From Paraglaciecola sp. L1A13 (lineage in GTDB: Bacteria > Pseudomonadota > Gammaproteobacteria > Enterobacterales > Alteromonadaceae): 64,000 nt of DNA. Numbering within the stretch: position 1 is the stretch's first letter; each line of letters opens with the position of its first letter. The translations under genes and the position numbers were made by a program. Shown in pieces: positions 37,215-45,904 of the stretch. Where the stretch lies: positions 868,001-932,000 of the forward strand of contig NZ_CP047024.1 in NCBI RefSeq assembly GCF_009796745.1, read 5' to 3'. Under the pieces are notes generated by a model. The model had not been told where the DNA came from. It searched no databases and was given only the letters and a program-made list of their open reading frames with translations.

Positions 37215-38190
37215 ATGGTAGGACTAAAAGAGAATCCGCTTCAACAGAATGAAGATGAAGTAATAGTTCGTTCAGATGATCGGATGTATAAACTTTCAGA
37301 TATCTTAGCTGGTAAATTAGATAAAAATCTTTTGTATAGTTGGCAGTATTCAATCCTAAGCTCACTTGCTTATGACAATGGTAAACAAGTAGACCAAGGT
37401 CTCGATGAATTTCTGAAAGATAAGCCAGAATTCAAAGTCGATGCTAATTGGAAAGAATTAAAATTAACTGATAAAGAATTAACATGGTTAAACAATGAAA
37501 ATCATGAAAAAGGATTGTCTTTTCGAGTATTCTATCTCTTATCAAAATCAGAAACATTTATTTGCATAGCGTTTAGGGGAACAAGATTTACAAAAATAAA
37601 TGATTGGTTTGCAAATGCACATTGGTTTTCAGGTTTAGCATTGGGGAAAAAAAATTATTATCAACAACTACAACAACATTTTAAATCACTTCTCACTACC
37701 ATAGAGAGTAAAATTAAATTTGAAAAAATTCCTGAAATAAATAAATGTTCAGAAAATTATAAATGGGTAACCACCGGGCATAGTCTTGGTGGCGGCCTTG
37801 CACAACAATTAGCCTACCTTTCTCCCGAAGTGAAATTGTGTTACACGTTTGATAGCACTCCAGTTACTGGCTTTTACAGCATAAATTCGAAAGATAGAAA
37901 AGAAAATTGTGCAGATTTAAATATTTACCGATTTTACGAAAACGGAGAAATTCTGGCTTATCTGAGAGCTTTAACTCAATTATTGTATAAATTTAATTAC
38001 AAGCCCAATAACAACCCTTACATCATGGAATTGAGAGTTAATTTAACTTCAGGTGGTCCTATTTTTCAACATGGCTTGGATGTTTTCAAGGCACTCGCTA
38101 AGTCACTATCTAACGATAAAACTAAATTTGAACAATCAACACTTAATGAAATGACCAAGTCAATTATTGAAAAAACTAATAGTAATTAAA
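37215..38190 (+). CDS. Class 3 lipase-like alpha/beta hydrolase, island cargo
   Basis: About 324 residues from ATG 37215 (GGA upstream); a TTG start at 37200 adds five residues. The nucleophile elbow is TTGHSLGGGLAQQLA, the oxyanion-type strand is AFRGTRF, FDSTPVTGFY probably carries the acid residue, and a His near IFQHGLDVF could finish the triad. This fits the Lipase_3 family of triacylglycerol or phospholipid hydrolases. No signal peptide is seen, so the protein is cytoplasmic or exported by a specialised route. It is followed by a small ORF with a strong ribosome binding site. An antibacterial or defence role is possible but not shown. Confidence 0.82.
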
Positions 38191-38243
38191 AATATTTATT
38201 CACTAATATTACTAATGCTTAACAAGAGCTAAAAGGAAATAGT

Positions 38244-38384
38244 ATGGTTGATAAAATGGATTTAGATTATAGCCGCCTCCCTATCGAATTAAAGTATACC
38301 GTTGAACGACAAGTACGCAGGAGTTTAATGCAGTTTACATCTGTTTTTGGAATAGTGAATATTGTTACGTTAGTTGGAATCTAG
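38244..38384 (+). CDS. Small ORF, 46 residues, possibly a membrane protein or a truncated gene
   Basis: ATG 38244 is preceded by AAAAGGAAAT, a strong ribosome binding site, 54 bases after the lipase gene. The product starts MVDKMDLDYSRLPIELKY and ends with a hydrophobic stretch (FTSVFGIVNIVTLVGI). The hydrophobic segment is cut short by the stop, as if a longer membrane protein had been truncated where the next, convergent genes begin. Its TAG overlaps the TAG of the opposite gene within CTAG. No family recognised. Confidence 0.5.
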   Translation: MVDKMDLDYSRLPIELKYTVERQVRRSLMQFTSVFGIVNIVTLVGI

Positions 38385-38626
38385 TTGTCAGATTCACGTT
38401 CGGGGTTGATTTTTGCCACGACAAATTTGCCATCTTGCCAGTAGCTGAGTTCAATATTTCCTGATGGTAAATGTCGTCTCAATCCCCTTGGGACTTTTGG
38501 ATCGGGTTCGTATAGTGTGTGCCCCGGTTGAAGAAGGCTACGGGACAAATCCCCACTCTGAGAATCGCGTTCAATAACATAAGAAAGTTCTAAAATATCG
38601 ATGGGTGTATCTACGTTTTTTTTCAT
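38381..38626 (-). CDS. Small unknown protein, second gene of a coupled pair
   Basis: An 81-residue protein from ATG 38626, which overlaps the upstream gene's stop as ATGA. The open frame continues to 38656, but the coupled start is more likely. It is polar and mixed charge (RESDN at the end), without a signal or membrane segment. LPSGNIELSYWQDGKFVVAKI looks like a beta-hairpin. No family recognised. Confidence 0.55.
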   Translation of the reverse strand: MKKNVDTPIDILELSYVIERDSQSGDLSRSLLQPGHTLYEPDPKVPRGLRRHLPSGNIELSYWQDGKFVVAKINPERESDN

Positions 38627-38976
38627 AACTTTAGCTCCATAAGCTTGTCCAGCCAAACTCCTTTAGGTCGTCTTCCACAACCTGATAACTCATCGATATC
38701 CTGAAAGTCTATGTTGTACACCTTCTTGTGTTTATACCAAATATCCACGATGTAAGCCCGGTGTCCGGGAAGAATTTCAGCGCCTGAAAATCGGGCTGTG
38801 TATACGATATTTAGTTCATCCTTAGCGAATGCTTGGGCAAAACCGTTTAGATTTTTGTCCTTCAACGGATAACCTTTTTTAGTGGTCAACTCGATGACTT
38901 TTTGAACAATTTTTAGGTTTATGTTTTTGCTCTTGGTTGTCGTCGTATTTTCTGCGTTCATAGGTGATTTCGTCAT
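38623..38976 (-). CDS. Small unknown protein, first gene of a coupled pair
   Basis: A 117-residue protein, lysine-rich at its N-terminus, with a possible helix (IVQKVIELTTKKGYPLKD) followed by strands (ARFSGAEILPGHRAYIVDIW). It overlaps the next gene by 4 bases (ATGA), the mark of translational coupling. A coupled pair of this size in an island could be a toxin-antitoxin or other two-part system, but no motif supports that. A second Met at residue 6 is an alternative start. Confidence 0.55.
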   Translation of the reverse strand: MTKSPMNAENTTTTKSKNINLKIVQKVIELTTKKGYPLKDKNLNGFAQAFAKDELNIVYTARFSGAEILPGHRAYIVDIWYKHKKVYNIDFQDIDELSGCGRRPKGVWLDKLMELKL

Positions 38977-39431
38977 TATCTGAATCGAATAGTTTACTCA
39001 AACCAAGGCATTAGCTTTGGCTTGAGACTGCGTAGGTAAGTGTTGTTTCTATATTGCAAAAATAGGCAAAACATACACGAAAATCAACGTGAAAAGTCAT
39101 TAACTATCTGTTTAATAAGAAAAAATAATATGAAATCAATAATGTGGAGAAGGTAAGAAAAACTACTGTAGACGTTAAGTCGTTAAAAAATAACTATTAT
39201 AATTGTCCTTAGGTATGAAGTTATCGTGGGATGAAATTAGCCAAAAATCAATAGAAAAAACTTCATATTATTTTTAACGTTAAATGTAGTGGCTAATATC
39301 TTTTTACAGTTTTGAGGATTAGATTTATATTATCATCTGATAGGCAGCTTTGAGCGAAAAGCGGTCATTGGACTTTCCAACCATGCAAGGTAAGGTCTTA
39401 CTAATAAACAGTTCGCAGCATAGGTGAAGTC
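38977..39431. other. AT-rich intergenic region
   Basis: About 450 bases with no gene supported. It should contain the promoter of the coupled pair (minus) and of the gluzincin-like gene (plus). Confidence 0.35.
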
Positions 39432-39977
39432 ATGGATATTGAAGAAATCTCAAAACAATATCTCTCTAAGACTGAAGAGTAGTTCGGACCGATGTGCTCT
39501 GATTGGAAGTATATTGGCACTAAATTTACCGATATGGGCTCACACTTACGCTATTACCTTGATGAGCGATGGGTAGCTATATCTTTAAGTGAAAAGGCAC
39601 GTAATGATGAAATTCAATTACACTTTCAATTATTCCACGAAATTTACCACCTTCTATATCCAACAACATCTGTCGAAACACGTAACCAAGAAAAACCCAC
39701 CATATTGAATGAAGGCATCTCTATTTATTTTTCAATACTTGCCATAGAACAATTTGGCGCGGCTCCTGAATTCATTCAAAACCTTCGGGATCACAGCCCT
39801 AACTACTATGATGCATTAGCTTTAACTTGCCAGCTGATAGAGGCAGACAATCAAGCTATTTTAAAGCTAAGATCTGTCCAACCCAAATTAAATGAAATTC
39901 TGCATCAGGATTTTGAATCAGCTGGGATAGAGATCCTAGAAGAACTTAAATTAAAATTATTGAGTGCATTCTCATGA
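39432..39977 (+). pseudogene. Gluzincin-like zinc protein gene with an in-frame TAG at codon 17
   Basis: ATG 39432 with AGG upstream starts MDIEEISKQYLSKTEE, then TAG (39480-39482), and the same frame continues to 39977. Translation could restart at ATG 39492, giving a 161-residue protein. In that numbering HEIYH (H49, E50, H53) plus NEG (E74) makes a HExxH...E zinc site of gluzincin type. There is no signal peptide, so it would act in the cytoplasm. The TAG either inactivates a slightly longer gene or marks a leader. It is AT-rich and part of the island. Alternative: an intact gene from 39492 with a chance upstream frame. Confidence 0.6.
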
Positions 39978-40832
39978 TACTAAAACTGCTAACATGGCGC
40001 TGTTGCGGATAAACCTCAAAGCTCGGCGCTATATGCTAAACAAGGAGCAGTGAACTCGATGAAAAAATATCTTTAGAAATGCAATGTAAAGAACTATCTC
40101 TACCGCTCGAAGAGATCCAATTAAGCAGACGATGTCTGGCAGCGACAGACGGCATCCCAGCACAGATAATTATCTGTATTTAGATGGGGCTTAAACAGAA
40201 ATGGAGCCCTGAGTAACCAATTCATGGCCTGTTAGGATGCCACCAATGCGTATTAAATGAGCGGTTCCATTGGTGTGACGGCCAACAACGATATTCTAGT
40301 CGACAATATTATTACGCGGACATGTGCTCTTGATATATCTGACCCAATGGCCTTAACGAAAGCTAACAGACATGAGTTCCACAAAATTACATTTCCCTAC
40401 CCAATAGTAGGTTAAATCGCGAATCTTGTAAGCGACCTGAGATAAGGTCTATGGATTGCGTTTTATGACGAAAGGATCATTACTGGTCTTAACATGATCG
40501 AAATGTGACCCTACTAATACCCAATGACCTGGTTTCTGCACCATTGGGAAGCATCTCTCGATTAATTGCACAAATAAAACCCAATCACTTTTGATTCTAT
40601 TGTTGAGCTATTATCTGAACGAAATACCGTTAGCTAAATTGTACAGCTCTATGACTACAGTTCGTTTGTGGGTCAATAATGACGAGCGCTGCGCCGAATT
40701 AACACCTTCTTTTAAGTACATATCCCCAACGACCATAAGTGAACGATCACCAATCAATTTGCTTAAATTTTATCCATTGGCGTGAAATCTGCTTATTCAA
40801 AGTAATAACTTTTGAAGGAGGAATAGTGAGTT
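39978..40832. other. Gene-free stretch at the island/cluster boundary
   Basis: About 850 bases of mixed composition between the AT-rich island and the higher-G+C cluster. A decayed coding stretch may lie on the minus strand at 40210-40545 (see separate entry). AAGGAGG at 40814-40820 serves the LysR gene. Confidence 0.4.
40210..40545 (-). pseudogene. Possible decayed hydrolase gene (M28/M20-like)
   Basis: Read in one minus-strand frame, the region gives PGHWVLVGSHFDHVKTSNDP and, after stops, NGTAHLIRIGGILTGHELV. VLVGSHFDHV resembles the metal-binding H-x-D strand of M28 or M20 peptidases (GxHxD). Several stop codons interrupt the frame. The resemblance is limited to one motif, so this is only a suggestion. 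Confidence 0.25.
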
Positions 40833-41795
40833 ATGCAGATTAGCTTCACAAAACGGATGTGCTCCATGCGACTGCGTTATATCGAGATTTTCCAAGCTAT
40901 TCTGGAAACAGGTACAGTAACCGACGCAGCAACCTTACTTCATATCTCCCAACCGGGAGCAACTAAACTGTTACAGCAAGCAGAAAGGAGCCTCGGATTT
41001 CCTCTGTTTGTGCGTGCCAAAGGACGGTTGCAGCCTACGCACGAGAGCGTACTAATGCGCAAGCAAATGGAGCGGGTATTCGATGAGTTGCGTGATCTAC
41101 AGCGCCTGGCATCGAATATCGCTCGCGCTGAAAATTATATTTTGAGGGTTGTCAGTACGCCGACGCTGGGCAATTCGGTCGTTCCTAGTTCGATCATTCA
41201 TGTACGTCGCAAACTGGGCCGGGTCAATATCGAATTATCAACCCAGCACTCTAATGAAATGTTGCGTTCTCTGGTTCTGCGTGAGGCTGATATCGGTATC
41301 ACTTTACAAGAGACTCTGCATCCAGACCTAGTTTGTGAAGCTGTTTACAGCACTGAGCTTGTGCTTATCGCTGCCGACGGTACTTGGGATAGTGCAGAAA
41401 TATCGCGGCCATTAAGTCTGAATTCTTTGGGCGGCGTTGCGACTATCGGTATTGCTACCGACGATAATCTGGGGCGTCAGATTGATTCTATCCTCAATCA
41501 AATAGAACCGGCCCCTGAAATTTCAACTTGGGTCCAGACGTATTGGATCGCTCGGGAATTAGTAAGTGGTGGGGAGGGCGTAGCTCTTGTGGACGCTTTC
41601 ACAGCCTTATCTGGCGGGCCCTCTATTCAGGTTCGGCATCTGGCACAAGCTCTCCCTGTCACTTTGTATGCCGTCTACCGTGTTGATGGAGCACAAGATG
41701 TAGTTCGCCGGGCCATTCAAGACGCAGTTGAAACTACCGCCGCTAATCTGATTCGTTCATGGCATACGGGGGCTTGTGAGTGTGGCTTAACCTAG
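40833..41795 (+). CDS. LysR-family transcriptional regulator
   Basis: A 320-residue regulator. The N-terminal winged helix-turn-helix reads GTVTDAATLLHISQPGATKL (about residues 28-47), then GFPLFVRAKGRLQPTHES. The C-terminal effector-binding domain follows (STPTLGNSVVPSSII, ADIGITLQETLHPDL). AAGGAGG lies 12 bases before ATG 40833; starts at the later Met residues 9 or 12 are possible and give the more usual MRLRYIEIF N-terminus. It is the first gene of the higher-G+C cluster and runs in the same direction as its neighbours, so it is the likely local regulator. Its effector may be the transported amino acid or a derivative. Confidence 0.9.
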   Translation: MQISFTKRMCSMRLRYIEIFQAILETGTVTDAATLLHISQPGATKLLQQAERSLGFPLFVRAKGRLQPTHESVLMRKQMERVFDELRDLQRLASNIARAENYILRVVSTPTLGNSVVPSSIIHVRRKLGRVNIELSTQHSNEMLRSLVLREADIGITLQETLHPDLVCEAVYSTELVLIAADGTWDSAEISRPLSLNSLGGVATIGIATDDNLGRQIDSILNQIEPAPEISTWVQTYWIARELVSGGEGVALVDAFTALSGGPSIQVRHLAQALPVTLYAVYRVDGAQDVVRRAIQDAVETTAANLIRSWHTGACECGLT

Positions 41796-42406
41796 AGTTT
41801 ATGCCTCATTTTTTCACTTGCTATAGCGTTTAATAATAATTTCTTACGAAGACATCGAAGACTAAATTTCTTGCGAATCAATTCCATATTTATAGTAGGG
41901 AATTTATCTATTTTAGTGCTTTTGTAATTTAATGCGCCAATATAGAACAAGTCAAATCTGCCTTTTAAGCTTATTGTCGGTAATTTATTGAACTGGATGT
42001 TGTGGCTTGATAATTGCATTTTATCTTTGATGTCTCAGAAAGTCAGCCACTTATCCAGCAGAAATTGCTCAATAGCTATTGTTGTGCTGGCTAATTGAAT
42101 ATTAAGAAAGGTTTCATTATCTCCAACGCAGCTTTAAAAAAAGAGATCTAATCGCTGAACACAGGTTTTTTAGGAATTAATCCAAGCCTGGAAAGGGACG
42201 GCCCCCCCTTCGGCGTTTACTGCCAATATCGAGTATTTGCGCGAATACTTAGTCCGATTTAGTTGATGACTGGAATTTTATCCAGATCGGTTGGACAGGT
42301 GGCGACGTCCGCATTTGCTATCCCGAAATCCATGTTTGCTATGTCCGTTCATGGCTATCTACAGAGCCAATGTACGAAATATTTATCGATGCTATGAGAA
42401 CCTTTT
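41796..42406. other. 610-bp region between LysR gene and symporter gene
   Basis: No gene is supported. It probably holds the LysR-controlled promoter of the symporter. There is a C7 run near 42200. I found no convincing palindrome by eye. Confidence 0.35.
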
Positions 42407-43678
42407 ATGAGTTTAACCAATCGTATTTTGATAGCTATGTTGGTCGGCATTTTGGTCGGAACACTGCTAAATCTGATCCTCGGTAGCACTGGAATTTCCG
42501 AAGGCATCCGTAGTTTTTTACACGTTTACATTGTTGACGGTGTGCTCGATGTCATCGGCCGTATGTTTGTGTCATCGCTCAAATTACTGGTGGTGCCTTT
42601 GGTGTTGGTATCTCTCATCTGTGGTTCCAGTTCTCTCGGTGACAGCGTTCGAATGGGACCTATTGCCGGTAAGTCGATGGGGTTGTATCTACTGACCACA
42701 GCGCTTGCAATTGGGAGTGCACTCCTGGTGGCAGTGCTGGTCGGCCCTGGAGAAAATATCAATGGTGCCAGTGGTACAAATTTCACTACAACGCCAACGC
42801 CACCGTTTATGAATATATTGGTGAATATCGTGCCTTCCAATCCGATTGCAGCGATGGCTGAAGGTAACATGCTGCAGATCATTGTCTTTGCACTTTTATT
42901 TGGCTACGCCATCTCTCATGCGGGCGAGTCAGGCCAGCGAATCGCAAATTTCTTTCGGGACCTTGAGCAGGTCATTATGCGCTTGGTGATGGTCTTAATG
43001 GCGCTGGCGCCCTACGGAATCTTTGCGTTGCTGGCGTCGCTATTTTCCAAGTTAGGCTTTGCCGTGATTCTGGACTTGGCTGCGTATTTTTTTACAGTGC
43101 TCGGAGTGCTTATTTTTCATGCGGTAGTCACTTATAGCCTGCTGCTAAAGGTGTTGTCAGGTTTGTCGCCATGGCCATTGTTGAAAAAAATGCGGTCGGC
43201 GTGGGCGTTCGCGTTTAGTACGGCATCTTCCGGTGCCACCTTGCCGATTACCCTGGAAACCGCGGAGCATCGACTGGGCGTTCATAAAGAGGTTGCGGGC
43301 TTTGTAGTTCCTCTTGGAGCCACCATCAACATGGATGGAACTGCGATTATGCAGGGGGTAGCCACGGTTTTTATTGCACAGGTGTACGGGGTAGACATGA
43401 CCATGACGGATTACGTCACAGTTATCTTCACCGCAACCCTAGCGTCTATTGGTACCGCCGGTGCTCCAGGAGTTGGCTTGATTATGCTTTCAATGGTGTT
43501 GACTCAAGTTGGTTTACCGGTCGAAGGCATTGCCCTCATTATCGGGGTGGATCGTCTACTGGATATGGTGCGTACTTCAGTCAACGTAACGGGTGACGCC
43601 ATGGTGTCCGTTTTGGTGGGCAAAAGCGAGGGTAAGCTCGATAAGGGCGTCTATCTCGATCCCCATGCAGATATATAG
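42407..43678 (+). CDS. Acidic amino acid / dicarboxylate:cation symporter (DAACS family)
   Basis: A 423-residue inner-membrane symporter of the GltP/GltPh family. The re-entrant loop 1 motif is AFSTASSGATLPIT, the helix 7 motif is NMDGTA, the loop 2 region is GTAGAPGVG, and helix 8 has DRLLDMVRTSVNVTGD. In GltPh the Arg of this last motif binds the side-chain carboxylate of aspartate, so its presence here points to an acidic substrate: glutamate, aspartate or a dicarboxylate. Members of this family often accept both L- and D-aspartate. It lies between the LysR gene and the MoxR operon, 243 bases ahead of the latter, and may be transcribed separately. Confidence 0.93.
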   Translation: MSLTNRILIAMLVGILVGTLLNLILGSTGISEGIRSFLHVYIVDGVLDVIGRMFVSSLKLLVVPLVLVSLICGSSSLGDSVRMGPIAGKSMGLYLLTTALAIGSALLVAVLVGPGENINGASGTNFTTTPTPPFMNILVNIVPSNPIAAMAEGNMLQIIVFALLFGYAISHAGESGQRIANFFRDLEQVIMRLVMVLMALAPYGIFALLASLFSKLGFAVILDLAAYFFTVLGVLIFHAVVTYSLLLKVLSGLSPWPLLKKMRSAWAFAFSTASSGATLPITLETAEHRLGVHKEVAGFVVPLGATINMDGTAIMQGVATVFIAQVYGVDMTMTDYVTVIFTATLASIGTAGAPGVGLIMLSMVLTQVGLPVEGIALIIGVDRLLDMVRTSVNVTGDAMVSVLVGKSEGKLDKGVYLDPHADI

Positions 43679-43921
43679 ACTACTTGGGAAGATGCATGGC
43701 ATACATTTGTAGGCAACAAAGGTGCGAGTATAACATCAAAACTCTGAGGCTTTTGGCGCGAGATTATCAATCTATTTTGGTAAATCTTGAAACGACATAA
43801 CCCTTGGTTATGTCTCGGCAGGATAAATTCATTGGTGGAATCCGGTACGGAAGTCTTACTCTTGGTCTTAAGCAATTATGGATGCGCAGTTCACGGATTG
43901 GGCCGATGAAGTGAACGGTTA

Positions 43922-44962
43922 ATGGCGCAGCAATTTCGGGTGGTATTGGGAATGATGATGCAACAAGCTAAACAACTGGGTGCTATGGGTACCGCTGGAA
44001 CATCCTGGGCACGAATCCTCGATGCCGAAGTGGGTAAAGCGGTATTGGGTCAGAAGCAAATTATTGAACGCTTGCAGATTGCCTTATTAACCGGCGGGCA
44101 CGTTCTGCTTGAGGGCATGCCGGGTTTGGCCAAGACTACATTGATTAATGCGTTGGCCAAAGCAATGGGTGTAAGCTTCGAACGTATTCAGTTTACGCCG
44201 GATTTATTGCCAAGCGATATCGTCGGAACCATGGTGTATTCGACCGGCGACGGTAAATTCACACCTCATTTGGGGCCGATTTTCGCTAACTTGGTATTGG
44301 CCGACGAGATTAACCGATCACCAGCGAAGGTTCAGTCAGCGCTGCTAGAAGCGATGCAAGAGCGGCAGGTGACAATTGGTGGAACAACTCATTCTTTGCC
44401 AAAACCTTTTCTGGTAATGGCGACACAGAATCCAATGGAGCAGGAGGGAACCTACCCCTTGCCAGAGGCTCAGTTAGATCGTTTCCTGTTTAAATTGTTG
44501 CTGGATTATCCCACACAGGAAGAAGAGTTGGAGTTGATGCGACGCTGGGGGCAGATGACATCACAACCAGAAGTGACTGCGGTGGCTGATGGAGAGCAAC
44601 TCCTTGAGTTGCGTAAGCAGGTTGACCAGATGTATATGTCGGAATCGGTTCAGGCTTATATTGTTGAGCTGGTGAGGGCTACACGAGATTTGGCCAAGCA
44701 AACTGACAGCGACGCCGAAGCGACGTTATCGTTTGGTGCATCGCCTCGAGCGTCACTAAACCTCTTTCAAGCCAGTAAAGCACTGGCCTGGATTCGCGGT
44801 ATAGACTTCGTCAATCCCGCTGCCGTGCAAGCCGTTTTCGTGGATGTTATGCGTCACCGTATTGGCTTGAGCTACGAGGCTGAAGCCATGGGTGTCACCA
44901 CAGATGCGGTATTGAAGGACTTGCTGGATAAAACAGCGGTTCCCGATATGGCTAATTATTAA
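43922..44962 (+). CDS. MoxR-family AAA+ ATPase
   Basis: A 346-residue AAA+ protein. Walker A is GMPGLAKT (residues 65-72), Walker B is LVLADE (124-129) followed by INRSPAKVQSALLEAMQE, the MoxR signature. MoxR proteins act with von Willebrand A partners in assembling or activating protein complexes, including metal-centre insertion in dehydrogenases. It heads a tight operon: 11 bases to the DUF58 gene, then vWA, vWA and TPR/SH3 genes. Start uncertain: no clear ribosome binding site, and later Met residues are possible. Confidence 0.93.
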   Translation: MAQQFRVVLGMMMQQAKQLGAMGTAGTSWARILDAEVGKAVLGQKQIIERLQIALLTGGHVLLEGMPGLAKTTLINALAKAMGVSFERIQFTPDLLPSDIVGTMVYSTGDGKFTPHLGPIFANLVLADEINRSPAKVQSALLEAMQERQVTIGGTTHSLPKPFLVMATQNPMEQEGTYPLPEAQLDRFLFKLLLDYPTQEEELELMRRWGQMTSQPEVTAVADGEQLLELRKQVDQMYMSESVQAYIVELVRATRDLAKQTDSDAEATLSFGASPRASLNLFQASKALAWIRGIDFVNPAAVQAVFVDVMRHRIGLSYEAEAMGVTTDAVLKDLLDKTAVPDMANY

Positions 44963-44973
44963 GGGCTGCACTG

Positions 44974-45891
44974 ATGCCAGTTTCTTCACAACAGTTTGCT
45001 GATAACACCTTACCGTTGGCGCCGCGCACTGTATTGCGACGTCTGGAATGGCAGGTACAACATGCTGTCAGTACCGCGTTGAGTGGTAACTATCGATCAG
45101 TATTCCGCGGTAAGGGTATGGAATTCGATCAGGTGGTAAAATACCAATGGGGAGATGACATGCGAGATATCGATTGGAACGTGACCGCGCGTTTGGGGGA
45201 ACCCTATCGCAAAAAGTTTATTGAAGAACGCGAACTGTCCATTATTTTTGTTTTCGAAGATACCCCGGCGCTGCAATTTGGCTCGGGTACTCGTAGCAAG
45301 CGAGACGTATTATTGGAGGTCGCCGGGTTGCTAATGTTACTTGGCGCCACTCATCGTGATCGTATCGGTCTGTTTTATTCCTCTCCCCAACATAACTGGT
45401 TTCAGCGTCCTCAATCAGGTCGAAAGAGTGCTCTGCGCACTGCAGCAAGACTACTTGGACAGCCGGCCCCAGCATTAGATCGAGAGCCAGAGTCCGATAT
45501 GCCTTGGCGAATGATTCGCCGAGCTGCCACTAACGGAAGTGTAATTTTATGGTTTGGGGCTTTCTTGCCTGGGGTAATACCTGTGGGATGGCGGGCGCTA
45601 CAACAGCGTTGTCAAACCATTGGTGTCCGTGCAGACGATGCTTGGGACAGTGCCCTACCGGAAAATACTCGACTTTCTACGTATGATCCGATTGCTGGGC
45701 GTATTGTCAATCTCGACACCACATCCCGAGCAACACGCTCTTCGCATGCACACTGGAAGAAATGGCGTGAGTCTTGGTTCGAAAAGTTATTTCCTCTAGT
45801 GGATGCGCGTCTAAAGATCGATAGCGAAGCGGATACCTTGAAGGCCTTGGTACATCACTTTCAACAACACCAGGCTGGCGGAAGATGGTAG
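44974..45891 (+). CDS. DUF58 domain protein of a MoxR-vWA operon
   Basis: A 305-residue protein with the DUF58 hallmark G-x-G-x-EF...Y-x-x-GDDxRxIDW: GKGMEFDQVVKYQWGDDMRD at residues 47-66, then IDWNVTAR (67-73). DUF58 proteins are usually membrane-peripheral partners of MoxR and carry a vWA-like fold. AAGGG supports the start. It is 11 bases after MoxR and 13 before the first vWA gene. Confidence 0.9.
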   Translation: MPVSSQQFADNTLPLAPRTVLRRLEWQVQHAVSTALSGNYRSVFRGKGMEFDQVVKYQWGDDMRDIDWNVTARLGEPYRKKFIEERELSIIFVFEDTPALQFGSGTRSKRDVLLEVAGLLMLLGATHRDRIGLFYSSPQHNWFQRPQSGRKSALRTAARLLGQPAPALDREPESDMPWRMIRRAATNGSVILWFGAFLPGVIPVGWRALQQRCQTIGVRADDAWDSALPENTRLSTYDPIAGRIVNLDTTSRATRSSHAHWKKWRESWFEKLFPLVDARLKIDSEADTLKALVHHFQQHQAGGRW

Positions 45892-45904
45892 AGGTTAAAT
45901 TACC

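Noticed and set aside
40591..40785. A plus-strand frame containing NEIPLAKLYSS, resembling NEIPLALLKSV at the end of the integrase
   Set aside because: The match is limited to one short motif, with no recombinase residues before it. Treated as coincidence.
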